Shown here: piece after piece, positions 8,595 to 19,047 of the stretch
Position numbering within the stretch: the stretch's first letter is position 1
Layout of the letters: the number at the start of each line of letters is the position of its first letter
Source: VHCN01 sp964589935
Lineage (GTDB): Bacteria; Verrucomicrobiota; Verrucomicrobiia; Limisphaerales; VHCN01
Assembly: GCA_964589935.1 (NCBI GenBank)
Contig: CAZPVD010000002.1
Location: 186,001 to 250,000 of the forward strand
Direction: 5' to 3'
Length of the DNA: 64,000 nt
Made by a program: the position numbers and the translations under genes
Notes under the pieces: model-generated
Told to the model about the DNA's origin: nothing
The model's database searches: none
Seen by the model: the letters and a program-made list of their open reading frames with translations, nothing else

Positions 8595-9974
8595 ATGAAG
8601 GCATCACCGATTGTTCTCCTCGTGGACGATGAAGCCATCGTCGCAAAGGATCTTGAGTTTTCCCTGCGCCGGTTCGGCTACACGGTTTCGGGCACGGCCT
8701 CGACCGGGGCCGAGGCGATTTCCCAGACTGAATCGCAGCGCCCGGATGTGGTGCTGATGGACATCCGCCTCAAGGGCGACATGGACGGAGTGGATGCCGC
8801 GCGACAGATCCGCACGCGTCACGACGTGCCAATCATTTACCTGACGGCCTACGCGGACGACACGACGCTCGCGCGCGCGGGTGAAACCTCGCCTTACGGC
8901 TACCTCGTCAAGCCTTATCAGGAAAAGGAACTCCACGCCACCATCGAAACCGCGCTTCACCGCCACCAGATCGAACGCCAGATCAAACGGGAGGAACGCC
9001 GTTGTCGCGCGCTCATTGAAGCCATTCCGCAGCTCGTGTTCATCGCCGATTCATCGGGGCAGGCGAGCTTCTTCAACCGCCGCTGGTTTGATTACACCGG
9101 TCTTCCGACGGAAGAAAGCCAGGGCGAAGGCTGGCTCGACGCCGTCCACGCCTACGACCTCGCGCGCGTGCGCGAGGTGTGGAGCCAGTCCGTGCGGACC
9201 GGCTCGCCGCTTGAACTCGAATGCGGGCTTCGTTCCGCGGACGGCCAATACCGCTGGCACCTCATCCGCGCCGTCACGGGCGAGGACACCGACGGCACCA
9301 TCCGCTGGTTTGCAACGTGCACCGACATCGAGGAGGAACGTCGCCGCGAGGCCGCGCTGCGCCGCAGCGAAGCCCATAAACGCGCCATCATCGAGTCCTC
9401 GCTCGACTGCATCATCACGGTGGATCACGACGGAAAAATCACCGACTTCAATTCCGCCGCGGAACACACGTTCGGGCTTTCGCGCACGGAAGTGCTCGGC
9501 CGCCACGTCGGCGACACGATCATTCCTTCGCGCCTGCGCGAACCGACCATGGGAGAACTGGCGCAGTTCGTCGGCTCCGCTTCCTCCACCGTCCGCTGGC
9601 ATCGCACGGAGTTGACCGTGACCAACGCCAACGGCACCGAGTTCCCCGCCGAGCTTTGCATCGTTCAGGCGCCCGTGGTTGGCCGCCCCGTTTACACGTG
9701 GTTCCTCCGCGACATCACTGACCGCCGCCGAGCCGAGGCGCTGCGCGAGGAATTCATCCGGCAGCTCCGCGAAGCCGTCGTCCGCGGGCGCAAGAGCGAC
9801 TGGATGCTTCCCGTCTGCGCCTCGTGCCGTCGCGTGCGCGACGACAAGGACGACTGGATGGATCTCAACGAATTTCTGCGCGTAAACGAGGAGAAGCTTT
9901 TCACTCACGGGCTTTGCCCGTCGTGCGCAAACGAATTGTATCCCGGCCTCCTGCAAAGTCCGATCGCCGAGTGA
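8595..9974 (+). CDS. Response regulator with two PAS domains and a C-terminal Cys4 motif
   Basis: This 459-residue cytoplasmic protein begins with a receiver domain (acidic pocket DD at 11-12, phospho-acceptor Asp56, conserved Lys106), continues with two PAS/PAC domains at roughly 128-250 and 262-378, and ends with a short cysteine domain having Cys408/Cys411 and Cys441/Cys444. There is no histidine kinase, GGDEF, EAL or DNA-binding module, so it cannot be assigned an output. The tail of the form C-x2-C-x-x-[IV]-R-D-D followed by HG-[IL]-C-P-x-C is known at the ends of many PAS/receiver proteins and may bind metal or heme. It is monocistronic, with no kinase gene beside it. Confidence 0.88.
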   Translation: MKASPIVLLVDDEAIVAKDLEFSLRRFGYTVSGTASTGAEAISQTESQRPDVVLMDIRLKGDMDGVDAARQIRTRHDVPIIYLTAYADDTTLARAGETSPYGYLVKPYQEKELHATIETALHRHQIERQIKREERRCRALIEAIPQLVFIADSSGQASFFNRRWFDYTGLPTEESQGEGWLDAVHAYDLARVREVWSQSVRTGSPLELECGLRSADGQYRWHLIRAVTGEDTDGTIRWFATCTDIEEERRREAALRRSEAHKRAIIESSLDCIITVDHDGKITDFNSAAEHTFGLSRTEVLGRHVGDTIIPSRLREPTMGELAQFVGSASSTVRWHRTELTVTNANGTEFPAELCIVQAPVVGRPVYTWFLRDITDRRRAEALREEFIRQLREAVVRGRKSDWMLPVCASCRRVRDDKDDWMDLNEFLRVNEEKLFTHGLCPSCANELYPGLLQSPIAE

Positions 9975-10000
9975 GCGGACACGCGCGGAAGTTTTTCTTC

Positions 10001-11398
10001 TCAGGCCAGAATTTCCCTCGCCACCTGCCCGTGCACATCCGTGAGGCGGAAATCCCGTCCCGCGTAGCGAAACGTGAGCCGCTCGTGATCAATGCCGAGG
10101 AGATGCAGCAGAGTCGCGTGCATGTCATGAACGTGCATCCGGTTTTCCGCGGCCTTGAAACCAAACTCGTCCGACTCGCCGTAAGCCATCCCGCCGCGCA
10201 CACCGCCGCCGGCCATCCACATCAGGAAACCGTGCGGGTTGTGATCGCGCCCGTTGCCGTTCTCGCTCACGGGCGTGCGTCCGAATTCTCCGCCCCAGAC
10301 GACGAGTGTGTCCTCAAGCAGGCCGCGCTGTTTCAAATCGCCGAGCAGCGCGGCGATGGGCCGGTCAATGTCCTTGCCCAGATTGCGCGTGGTCGCGTCG
10401 TGGTTTGAGTGCGTGTCCCACGGCTGGCCGTTGCCGTAATACACTTGGACAAAACGCACGCCGCGCTCGCACAGGCGCCGCGCCAGCAGGCAGCCGTTCG
10501 CAAAATGGCCCTTGCCATACATCTCGCGCGTGGTCTGCGACTCCCGGTTCAAATCGAACGCATCCGTCGCGGCGAACTGCATCCGATACGCCGTTTCCAT
10601 CGCCTCGATGCGGCCGTTCAACGCCACATCGTTCCCGCCGCGCGCGGCGAGATGCTCGTGGTTCAACTCGTTCAACAAGTCGAGCTGTTTGCGCTGCGGT
10701 TCCGCGGCGAGCTTTGCGTTGTGAAGCCACGGAATCATCTGCGTCGGATCGAGGTTCGAGTGGTTGATATAAACGCCCTGATGCTTCGAGGGCAGGAACG
10801 CGCTCGTCCACAAAATCGAAAACCGCACCGGCCGGCCGGGGCAGAGCACGATGTAGGCGGGCAGGTTTGCGTTTTCCGTGCCGAGACCGTAGCTGCACCA
10901 CGCGCCCATGCTCGGCACGCGCGGCGTCATCGTGCCGTTGTTCATCAGGAGCAGCGCGGGGCCGTGGTTCGGATTGTCCGTATGCACCGAACGAAGGACG
11001 CAGAGATCGTCGGCGAACTTCGCCGTCAACGGCAGCAGCTCGCTCACGGACAGGCCGCTCCTGCCGTGCTGCGAAAATGTAAACGGACTAGCCAGCAATC
11101 CGCCCGTGGGCCGCTCCGTGCGCAAGTCCGCGCCAGCAGGACGCTGCCCGGCGAACTTTGCGAGCGCGGGCTTCGGGTCAAAGAAATCCGGCCCGAACGG
11201 CCCGCCGTTCATGAAGAGATGGATGACCCGCTTCGCGCGCGGCCGGAAGTGCGGCAAGGCCCGCATGGGCGACGCGGCATTCGGCAACGCCGACGCCACG
11301 CCCGGCAGCGACGCCAGCAAACCCAGCGTGCCTAAGCCGCCACCGAAACGGGCGATGGCGTCACGGCGGGACAGGGAAACGATCTTGAATAAAGGCAT
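10001..11398 (-). CDS. DUF1501 family secreted protein (sulfatase-fold, Tat-exported)
   Basis: The 465-residue product belongs to DUF1501, proteins of the alkaline-phosphatase/sulfatase-like fold common in Planctomycetota and Verrucomicrobiota. The N-terminus has a twin-arginine motif (SLSRRDAIARFGG) followed by a hydrophobic stretch, indicating Tat export. Recognisable family segments are LFMNGGP near residue 62, WDTHSNH and VVWGGEFGRTP, with NGNGRDHNPHGF downstream. DUF1501 genes normally sit next to a DUF1549/DUF1553 gene; here the intact partner (13385) is separated by a Sel1-repeat gene, a DUF1553 relic and a toxin-antitoxin pair. Biochemical function is unknown. Confidence 0.88.
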   Translation of the reverse strand: MPLFKIVSLSRRDAIARFGGGLGTLGLLASLPGVASALPNAASPMRALPHFRPRAKRVIHLFMNGGPFGPDFFDPKPALAKFAGQRPAGADLRTERPTGGLLASPFTFSQHGRSGLSVSELLPLTAKFADDLCVLRSVHTDNPNHGPALLLMNNGTMTPRVPSMGAWCSYGLGTENANLPAYIVLCPGRPVRFSILWTSAFLPSKHQGVYINHSNLDPTQMIPWLHNAKLAAEPQRKQLDLLNELNHEHLAARGGNDVALNGRIEAMETAYRMQFAATDAFDLNRESQTTREMYGKGHFANGCLLARRLCERGVRFVQVYYGNGQPWDTHSNHDATTRNLGKDIDRPIAALLGDLKQRGLLEDTLVVWGGEFGRTPVSENGNGRDHNPHGFLMWMAGGGVRGGMAYGESDEFGFKAAENRMHVHDMHATLLHLLGIDHERLTFRYAGRDFRLTDVHGQVAREILA

Positions 11399-11416
11399 GA
11401 TAATTTTCCTCGCGTT

Positions 11417-12619
11417 TCAGTAGCCGCCCAGCAATTTACGCCTCGCCTCCATCCTCTCGTCTGTATGCGCCACGCGTGCAAGCTCCGCTAAGCGGCAGTA
11501 TTCTTTAGAAGCAGCCGAATCTTGCTCGACGCCATAGCCTCCAAAGACATAGCACTGACCCAGCTCCCAATAGGCGTGGTATTTGGACCAACTTCCGGCA
11601 GCAGGATTACCGACTGCTTTCCGATACCAGCTTACCGCCTGCGCGTAGTCTTTCGCTACACCATCTCCGCGCGAAAATTTATCACCCATGAAATTCTGCG
11701 CTTCAGGGTCACCTTGTTTTGCCTTGGCGAGCATCTCAGATAATTTAACGGAGTCAGCAATTTCGGCCTCGGTTTTAAGTCTTGATACGTTGGCTTGTAT
11801 TTCAGTGCGCAACTCTTTCGCTCTTATCTCACCAACCATTGTTTGGAGCGAAGTCATTTCCCGCTTTAATAGATTCCATTCCTCCTCACATCGGTCATGG
11901 CCTTTGGGCAGTTGCTTAAACCAAGCAAAGCCTTCGACGTAATCCCTTTTAATTCCGATGCCGAATCCCTTGGTGTAGGCTCGCACGATGGATACTTGCG
12001 CTTCGAAGTTGCCTGCCATCGCTTCCCGCCGCGTCGCAACTACACGGCGTGCGTCTTGACACTCGATGTCCAAATTAGCTTCGGGGTTCCATTTGGCCCT
12101 TAGTCGTGCCCAACACTCTTTAACGGCGCTTCGACGGCTCTCAGCTTCTCTCCAATTTTTCTTTCTACGACGTTCTTTGTTTATTTCCTCTTCTGCAGTT
12201 TTGCGGCTCTCCCCAGATGAATAGCAGAGAAGAGCTTTATGAAACCACTGATGCGCCTTCTTAGTGTCTTTATAAACGCCTATTCCCGCTTCGTAACAGT
12301 GCCCAATTTCACAACATGCTTTGGCGTTCAAACGATGGATGGTGTAATCCATCTCATACACAGTTTTGAAAAGCTTAATCGCCTTCTTGGGATTGCGCTT
12401 CACACCAGCCCCTCCTAAATACTTACATGCAAGGGCGTAGAGCGCGTTGGCTTTGTCGTGCGAGTTATCAAATACAAAGTCAGGTTCCAATGCCACCTTT
12501 AGCCGGTCGAAGAGTAACTTTTGTGTCGCAAAGTCACTTGCTCGCCCCCTGTTTTCGTCGACAACATCTGGGTCCGGTGAGACCAAACGGACAATCCGGT
12601 AAAGAAGCTGTTTGTTCAT
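11417..12619 (-). CDS. Sel1-repeat protein
   Basis: This 400-residue protein contains several Sel1-like repeats (SLR), for example around residues 48-90 (AC-x-Y-L-G-G-A-G-V), 95-130 (IGHCYEAGIGV), 210-245 and two near the C-terminus (FMGDKFSRGDGVAKD, LGQCYVFGGYGVEQD). SLR arrays form alpha-alpha superhelices that act as protein-protein interaction scaffolds. A charged, probably helical segment separates the two groups. No signal peptide is seen, so it is probably cytoplasmic. Base composition is clearly more AT-rich than the DUF1501 and DUF1553 genes on either side, consistent with insertion between them. Confidence 0.8.
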   Translation of the reverse strand: MNKQLLYRIVRLVSPDPDVVDENRGRASDFATQKLLFDRLKVALEPDFVFDNSHDKANALYALACKYLGGAGVKRNPKKAIKLFKTVYEMDYTIHRLNAKACCEIGHCYEAGIGVYKDTKKAHQWFHKALLCYSSGESRKTAEEEINKERRRKKNWREAESRRSAVKECWARLRAKWNPEANLDIECQDARRVVATRREAMAGNFEAQVSIVRAYTKGFGIGIKRDYVEGFAWFKQLPKGHDRCEEEWNLLKREMTSLQTMVGEIRAKELRTEIQANVSRLKTEAEIADSVKLSEMLAKAKQGDPEAQNFMGDKFSRGDGVAKDYAQAVSWYRKAVGNPAAGSWSKYHAYWELGQCYVFGGYGVEQDSAASKEYCRLAELARVAHTDERMEARRKLLGGY

Positions 12620-12658
12620 GTGATTTTGAGTGTTTTTGCTTCTCTAAACGCATGCTTG

Positions 12659-12733
12659 TCAATCCACAAACTGCGTTTCGTTGCTAGCGAGCAAGGCTTG
12701 CGTGTATTCCGCCCACGCGGCGCGGTCGCCATC
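12659..12733 (-). pseudogene. Relic of the 3' end of a DUF1553 gene
   Basis: Read on the minus strand this stretch encodes about 24 codons ending in a TGA and matching the C-terminus of the intact DUF1553 protein at 13385: the relic ends WAEYTQALLASNETQFVD where the intact gene ends WAEYAQALLGSNELLFVD. By hand alignment 60 of 69 bases match. Nothing upstream of about 12733 resembles the rest of the gene, so only the tail survives. It may be the remains of the original partner of the DUF1501 gene or a duplicated flank left by insertion of the toxin-antitoxin segment. Confidence 0.7.
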
Positions 12734-12823
12734 CGCTGCGCCCGAGGCGGGCGCGCTCCCCAAGTCCAACACGAAAAATCGCGCGGCGGGCTTCAGGGTT
12801 GAGGCGACGGTTTTCACGTTCGC

Positions 12824-13177
12824 TCAAAACTGCTGGTGAAACTGGCTTAAGACCCGCGCGAGCGTTGCAAGAGGCAGCGCGCCAAGCCGCTTCAGAAAGA
12901 GCGACTGGTGAAGCGTGATGACTTTCGCGAGCTTGATGAGCGAGGGCTTGGGCAGGCCGCAAGCGCGCTGGTCATTGGTTGGAATCAGGAACTCTTCCGA
13001 CCGAAGAGCCGCTGGAATTTGTGACGTGATGGCGAGCAGCACGGCGTCCGAGCCACGGGCGTTCAAGGCATCGCTGGAAATGACGAGCGCCGGACGCTGC
13101 TTGGTAGCTGTCAAGTCAGTGAACGGGAACGGGACGAGCACCACGTCGCCCTGCTTATAGCTGGTCGTAGATGGCAT
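12824..13177 (-). CDS. MazF/PemK-type toxin (endoribonuclease-like)
   Basis: The 117-residue product starts with a KQGDVVLVPFPFTDL segment and continues with KQRPALVIS, the hallmark of the MazF/PemK/CcdB fold, whose toxin members cleave RNA. I choose the ATG at 13177, 23 bases inside the end of the antitoxin gene; a longer reading from 13231 would add 18 Arg-rich residues that do not look like the family. The pair is antitoxin-first and translationally coupled, typical of type II toxin-antitoxin loci. The 3' end is 91 bases from the DUF1553 relic. Confidence 0.8.
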   Translation of the reverse strand: MPSTTSYKQGDVVLVPFPFTDLTATKQRPALVISSDALNARGSDAVLLAITSQIPAALRSEEFLIPTNDQRACGLPKPSLIKLAKVITLHQSLFLKRLGALPLATLARVLSQFHQQF

Positions 13178-13340
13178 CCTCGGCGTTCTCCCAGAAATCA
13201 AACGAGCCTTCCGCGATGCGCGCCCAAGCAAGGTCGTCCGGGGAAATCTTCAGGTGCTGCGGCAGCTCGCGCAGCAGGGCGACCTGCTCCTTGACGTTGA
13301 GCCGCTCGATGGCATCCGTGATTTCGAGGACTGTGCTCAT
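13155..13340 (-). CDS. Antitoxin of a MazF/PemK-type pair
   Basis: This 61-residue acidic protein has a helical N-terminal half (ITDAIERLNVKEQVALLREL) and an acidic C-terminal tail (FDFWENAEDAIYDQL) of the kind that wraps a toxin. I do not recognise a specific DNA-binding fold. Its identity rests on position: directly upstream of and overlapping the PemK/MazF-like gene by 23 bases. It begins 44 bases after the DUF1553 stop codon, with little room for a separate promoter. Confidence 0.7.
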   Translation of the reverse strand: MSTVLEITDAIERLNVKEQVALLRELPQHLKISPDDLAWARIAEGSFDFWENAEDAIYDQL

Positions 13341-13384
13341 GGTGTTCTTCTACTCTCGTTTGGGCGCGGTTGCAACGGCTCTTC

Positions 13385-15436
<2,052 letters not shown>

Positions 15437-15476
15437 GCGGCAGTTTGGATCAGACGCCGCTTCGCCGGGCTGCATT

Positions 15477-16820
15477 CTATCGGCGCCAGATGAACGGCGT
15501 CCTGCCCGGCATCGCGACGGGCGCGACGGGCCACTTCATGTCCCAGTGGATGTCCTTGGGGAAGGTGTCTTCCTGCGAGTTGAGCGCCATCTCCCAGGTG
15601 ATTTCCTTGCCGGTGTAGGCAGCCATGCGCGCCATGATGGCGGTGAGCGTCGTCTTGATGAAGCGGTCGCCGGTGTTGATCGGCTTGCCCTTGCGGATGC
15701 TCGCATACATCTCGTCGTGCTCGGTTTGGTAGCCGTTCTGGGTCTTGTTGCCTTCCCAGCGCCAGCGGTTCTCGCCGCGAATGACGTGCCGCTTGCTCGC
15801 GCTCTCGCCGTCATACACGCCCTTGGTGCCATAGACCGTGTCGGTGTTGCCCTGCGCGCATTTGTCGAACTGGCGGCAGAAGTGGTAGCCCTTCACGCCG
15901 TTGGCCCATTTGTATTCCGCGGCGAAATGGTCGTAGATGTTCCCGTATTCGCCGCCGGGTTCGCCGGGGCGCACCTGCCGGCCGCCGGTGCAAATCACGC
16001 TCTCGGGCGGCTCGTCCTTCATCGTCCACAGCAGCTTGTCAATCGAGTGAATCGCCTGCTCGACGACGTGGTCGCCGGAAAGCCACGTGAAATAATACCA
16101 GCGGCGAATCTGCCATTCGAGGTCGGTCTTGGTGTTCGTCCGGTTCCACTTCGGGTAACGGTCCACCGCGCCGGTGTAATAGCTGGAATAAACCGCCTCG
16201 ATGTCGCCGAGGGCGCCGTCGTGAATCTTCGCGTAAGCATCGCGGTTCGCGGTCGTCCAGCGCCACACGAAGCCGTCCACCAGCGCGAGGTTTTTCTCCT
16301 TCGCCTTCTTGATGCTCTCCATCACCGAGCGCACGCCCGGGCCGTCCACGGCCATCGGCTTCTCGGCAAAGACGTGCTTGCCCGCCTCGACTGCGGCCTT
16401 GATGTGCATCGGGCGGAAGCCGGGCGAAGTGGTGAGCAGCACGACATCCACGCCGCTTTCGAGCACCTTTTTGAAACCGTCGAGGCCGGTGAACTGCCGC
16501 TCCGGCGACACGTTGATCTTCTCCGGCTTGTCCTTGAACTGCGCCTTGAGCGTCTCCAGCCCCGAATCAATCTTGTCCTGGAAAATGTCGCACATCGCCC
16601 ACATCTCGACGTTCGAGTCGGCGTTGAGCGCCTGGTTGGCCGCGCCGGTGCCGCGCCCGCCGCAGCCGACCCAGCCGATGCGGATCTTGTCGCCCGGCGC
16701 CGCGCCGGTAACGACGTGCGGGAACGCAACCGCCGAGGCGAGCGCGCCGCCGGCGAGGGCGGAGGACTTGATGAATTGCCGGCGCGTGGCCGGAAGCGAA
16801 GAAGAAAAGTTCTGGTTCAT
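15477..16820 (-). CDS. Gfo/Idh/MocA family oxidoreductase, Tat-exported
   Basis: The 447-residue protein has a twin-arginine signal (ATRRQFIKSSALAGGALASA), then a Rossmann nucleotide-binding motif (IRIGWVGCGGRGTGAANQAL) at about 46-65 and the conserved EKP motif (HVFAEKPMAV) near residue 147. The C-terminal half is the Gfo/Idh/MocA alpha/beta domain. Family members oxidise or epimerise sugars using a tightly bound NAD(P); the secreted subgroup is abundant in Planctomycetota and Verrucomicrobiota, and its substrates are largely unknown. It is followed 41 bases later by the DUF1553 gene and preceded by an enolase-superfamily gene, so a sugar-acid pathway is a reasonable guess. Confidence 0.9.
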   Translation of the reverse strand: MNQNFSSSLPATRRQFIKSSALAGGALASAVAFPHVVTGAAPGDKIRIGWVGCGGRGTGAANQALNADSNVEMWAMCDIFQDKIDSGLETLKAQFKDKPEKINVSPERQFTGLDGFKKVLESGVDVVLLTTSPGFRPMHIKAAVEAGKHVFAEKPMAVDGPGVRSVMESIKKAKEKNLALVDGFVWRWTTANRDAYAKIHDGALGDIEAVYSSYYTGAVDRYPKWNRTNTKTDLEWQIRRWYYFTWLSGDHVVEQAIHSIDKLLWTMKDEPPESVICTGGRQVRPGEPGGEYGNIYDHFAAEYKWANGVKGYHFCRQFDKCAQGNTDTVYGTKGVYDGESASKRHVIRGENRWRWEGNKTQNGYQTEHDEMYASIRKGKPINTGDRFIKTTLTAIMARMAAYTGKEITWEMALNSQEDTFPKDIHWDMKWPVAPVAMPGRTPFIWRR

Positions 16821-16853
16821 AAAATTATGCCGATGCGCGGCAGATTCGGGCGA

Positions 16854-16883
16854 AACGAAACCGCCGTCAAGACGGCGTTCGTT
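16854..16883. other. Imperfect hairpin in the leader of the Gfo/Idh/MocA gene
   Basis: AACGAA (16854-16859) pairs with TTCGTT (16878-16883) and CGCCGTC (16862-16868) pairs with GACGGCG (16871-16877), with a two-base bulge and a two-base centre. It lies 34 bases upstream of the oxidoreductase start and 51 bases downstream of the enolase-superfamily stop. There is no run of T after the stem on either strand, so it is not a convincing Rho-independent terminator; it may be a repeat element or an RNA structure. Confidence 0.5.
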
Positions 16884-16934
16884 GCGCCAAAGGTTGACTT
16901 GCGCTGTTCTGACGGACGCAGAGCAAACTGTATT

Positions 16935-18224
16935 CTACGCCGCGCGAGTGACGCGGTAACTCTCGCGCTTCGCGTCGAACAAGTCGGGCTTCAACTTCGT
17001 GCCCAAGCCCGGCCCTTCCGGCGGCAGCGCGAAGCCCTGCTCGATCACCACGTTCGTCTCGATGAGCGAGCTGTAGAACGTGCGGATGTGCGCGCGGACG
17101 GATTCCTGAAAGGTCACATTCGGCACCGCCGTCGCGACATGCAGGCCGGCGAAGAGCGTCAGCGGCCCGGTGCAGTCGTGCATCGTGGCGGGCACGTTGT
17201 AGGTTTGCGCGAACTCCGCCAGCCGCCGCGTCTCGCTGATGCCGCCCACCCACGTCGGGTCAATCATCACGTAGTCCACCGCGCGCCGTTCCAGCACGAG
17301 CCGGTAGTCGTCGCGGCTCGTCAGCATCTCACTCACGGCGATGGGCAGTCGCGCCTTGTCACGGAAGTCGGCGAGCGTGTCGGCGTTGTCCACGCGCATC
17401 ACGTCCTCGAGCCAGAGCGGGCGCAGGTCGCGCATGGCCTCGGCGATGCGCAGCGCGGCAGGCAGTTGGAAGAAGCCGTGGCCGTCGAGGAGGATTTCGA
17501 TCTTGTCGCCGACGCGCTTGCGCGCTTCCTCCATCGGCTTCACGCAGGCTTTCACGGCGGACCACGGAAGGAAGTTCCCGCCGTGCTCGTGGAAGGCACG
17601 GTCGAACGTCCAGAACTTCATCGCGCAATAACCTTCTGCGACGAGTTCCTCGGCGAGGTCGCCGGCGGCGTAGTTCGAGGCCCAGTTGTCTTCGAGCGGG
17701 CCGGGCTTGCCCAAGTCGCCGTGACCGGGCCAGCCCTGATCGCGGCCCGCGCCGATGCGGCGTCCGTAGGTCGGGCCGCCGGAGCTGTTATAGACGCGCA
17801 CTTTGTCGCGGGCCTTGCCGCCGAGCAGTTGCCAGACGGGTCGCCCGCAGACCTGCCCGAGGATGTCCCACAGCGCGAGGTCAATGGCGCTGATGGCGCG
17901 CAGCTCCGTGCCGCGCGAGCCGAACGCGCTCGCCCGCTCGTAGAGAAAGCGCCAGTGGTTCTCGATGGAGAGCGGATCCGCGCCGAGCAACCGCCGGCCC
18001 ATCCAGTCATGAATCATCGCCGCCACCGCTTGCGGCGCGTAGTAAGTCTCGCCGTGCCCGATGACGCCCGCGTCCGTGTGAATGCGCAGCAACAGCAGGC
18101 CGGGCATGATGTGGTTTGGAATGACCGTTTCGATCGCGGTGATCTTGATGCCTGAACTGTTCGGCACCGGCTTGGGCGCGGGGGAGATGGTGGCAGCGGG
18201 GGAAGGTTTGGGTGTTTTCTTCAT
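16935..18224 (-). CDS. Enolase-superfamily protein (mandelate racemase/galactonate dehydratase type)
   Basis: This 429-residue protein has the N-terminal capping domain and a C-terminal barrel with the acidic metal ligands of the mandelate racemase group: Asp in ILLDGHG, Glu in LWLEDV and Glu in AVSEML. A histidine in TMHDCTGP is the likely catalytic base. Such enzymes abstract the alpha proton of sugar acids, most often as dehydratases (galactonate, mannonate, fuconate). I choose the ATG at 18224, which overlaps the MgtC stop by four bases; the longer frame adds 33 Arg/Ala-rich residues. The first 25 residues are Pro/Ala-rich and look disordered. Substrate cannot be read from sequence. Confidence 0.85.
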   Translation of the reverse strand: MKKTPKPSPAATISPAPKPVPNSSGIKITAIETVIPNHIMPGLLLLRIHTDAGVIGHGETYYAPQAVAAMIHDWMGRRLLGADPLSIENHWRFLYERASAFGSRGTELRAISAIDLALWDILGQVCGRPVWQLLGGKARDKVRVYNSSGGPTYGRRIGAGRDQGWPGHGDLGKPGPLEDNWASNYAAGDLAEELVAEGYCAMKFWTFDRAFHEHGGNFLPWSAVKACVKPMEEARKRVGDKIEILLDGHGFFQLPAALRIAEAMRDLRPLWLEDVMRVDNADTLADFRDKARLPIAVSEMLTSRDDYRLVLERRAVDYVMIDPTWVGGISETRRLAEFAQTYNVPATMHDCTGPLTLFAGLHVATAVPNVTFQESVRAHIRTFYSSLIETNVVIEQGFALPPEGPGLGTKLKPDLFDAKRESYRVTRAA

Positions 18225-18916
18225 GTTGCTGATGACGGCGGAAGCTCGCGCCGGATTTCGCGCACTTCGGGCAACGCCGCCAGATTGGCGAGAAATTCGC
18301 GGTGATGCCGGTGAGCGTGGCAATAGTTCAGCCGGAGCTGTTTCATTCCGTCGGGCACCGTGCTCAAGTCCATCGGGCCGCGCTGGACGTGGTGGTCTTC
18401 GAGGATTTCCTCGATCTTCACCACCGATTTGCCACCGGCGGGATCGAAGGTGACAAGCACCGAACTGAACTCGCAGTGGCCGAGATATTTTTTCTCCAGC
18501 GTCGAGATGACCGTCAGCACTGCCAGCACCAGCACGCTCAACGCAAGGCTCGCAACCGCATAGCCCGCGCCCGCCACCATGCCGACGGCGGCCATGATCC
18601 AGATCGTCGCGGCGGTCGTCATGCCGGTGACGCCCGCCTGCCCGCGCAGGATCGCGCCCGCGCCGAGGAAGCCGATGCCCGTGACGATTTGCGATGCAAT
18701 GCGGCCGGGATCACCGTGACTGAACGAGACGGAAACCATCGTGAACACGGCCGAGCCGAGGCTTACGAGCGTCAACGTGCGCAGCCCGGCGGGCTTCTCC
18801 TTGCGTTCGCGTTCCGCGCCGACGATGGAGCCGCAGAGCACCGCGACCAGCGCGAGCGCGAGGTTTGCCCACGGTTGGCCGAGGAGTTCATGCCAGCTTT
18901 GAGTGAGCCACTGCAT
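18221..18916 (-). CDS. MgtC/SapB family membrane protein
   Basis: The 231-residue protein has about four or five transmembrane segments in the first 145 residues with the MgtC signatures GSIVGAERERKEKPAGLRT and GIGFLGAGAILR, followed by a cytoplasmic ACT-like C-terminal domain. MgtC proteins modulate Mg2+ homeostasis and, in pathogens, intramacrophage survival by affecting F-ATPase; in free-living bacteria the role is less clear. Its stop overlaps the start of the enolase-superfamily gene (ATGA), an unexpected coupling. It is divergent from the Kelch gene across a 131-base gap. Confidence 0.9.
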   Translation of the reverse strand: MQWLTQSWHELLGQPWANLALALVAVLCGSIVGAERERKEKPAGLRTLTLVSLGSAVFTMVSVSFSHGDPGRIASQIVTGIGFLGAGAILRGQAGVTGMTTAATIWIMAAVGMVAGAGYAVASLALSVLVLAVLTVISTLEKKYLGHCEFSSVLVTFDPAGGKSVVKIEEILEDHHVQRGPMDLSTVPDGMKQLRLNYCHAHRHHREFLANLAALPEVREIRRELPPSSAT

Positions 18917-18954
18917 CGCAGGATTGAATTTTCGCAGGCATCATAATCGCCGCG

Positions 18955-18966
18955 TGCCTATAGGCA
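18955..18966. promoter_or_regulatory. 12-base perfect palindrome between divergent genes
   Basis: TGCCTATAGGCA is a perfect palindrome in the gap between the divergent mgtC-like gene and the sialic-acid-type cluster. It could be an operator for a dimeric regulator or part of a promoter. No regulator gene is adjacent, and a palindrome of this length can arise by chance, so the assignment is weak. Confidence 0.3.
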
Positions 18967-19047
18967 TAGCGCAAATCCCAAACAGCCGAACTGCAACCGC
19001 GCTTGATGCGGCGCGCTTCTTCGGGTTTGCTTCGCGCGAGAAATCTC

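Noticed and set aside
12684..12962. 92-residue minus-strand reading frame with an Arg-rich end
   Set aside because: It overlaps the MazF-like gene in another frame and the DUF1553 relic, has no start signal and only low-complexity composition.
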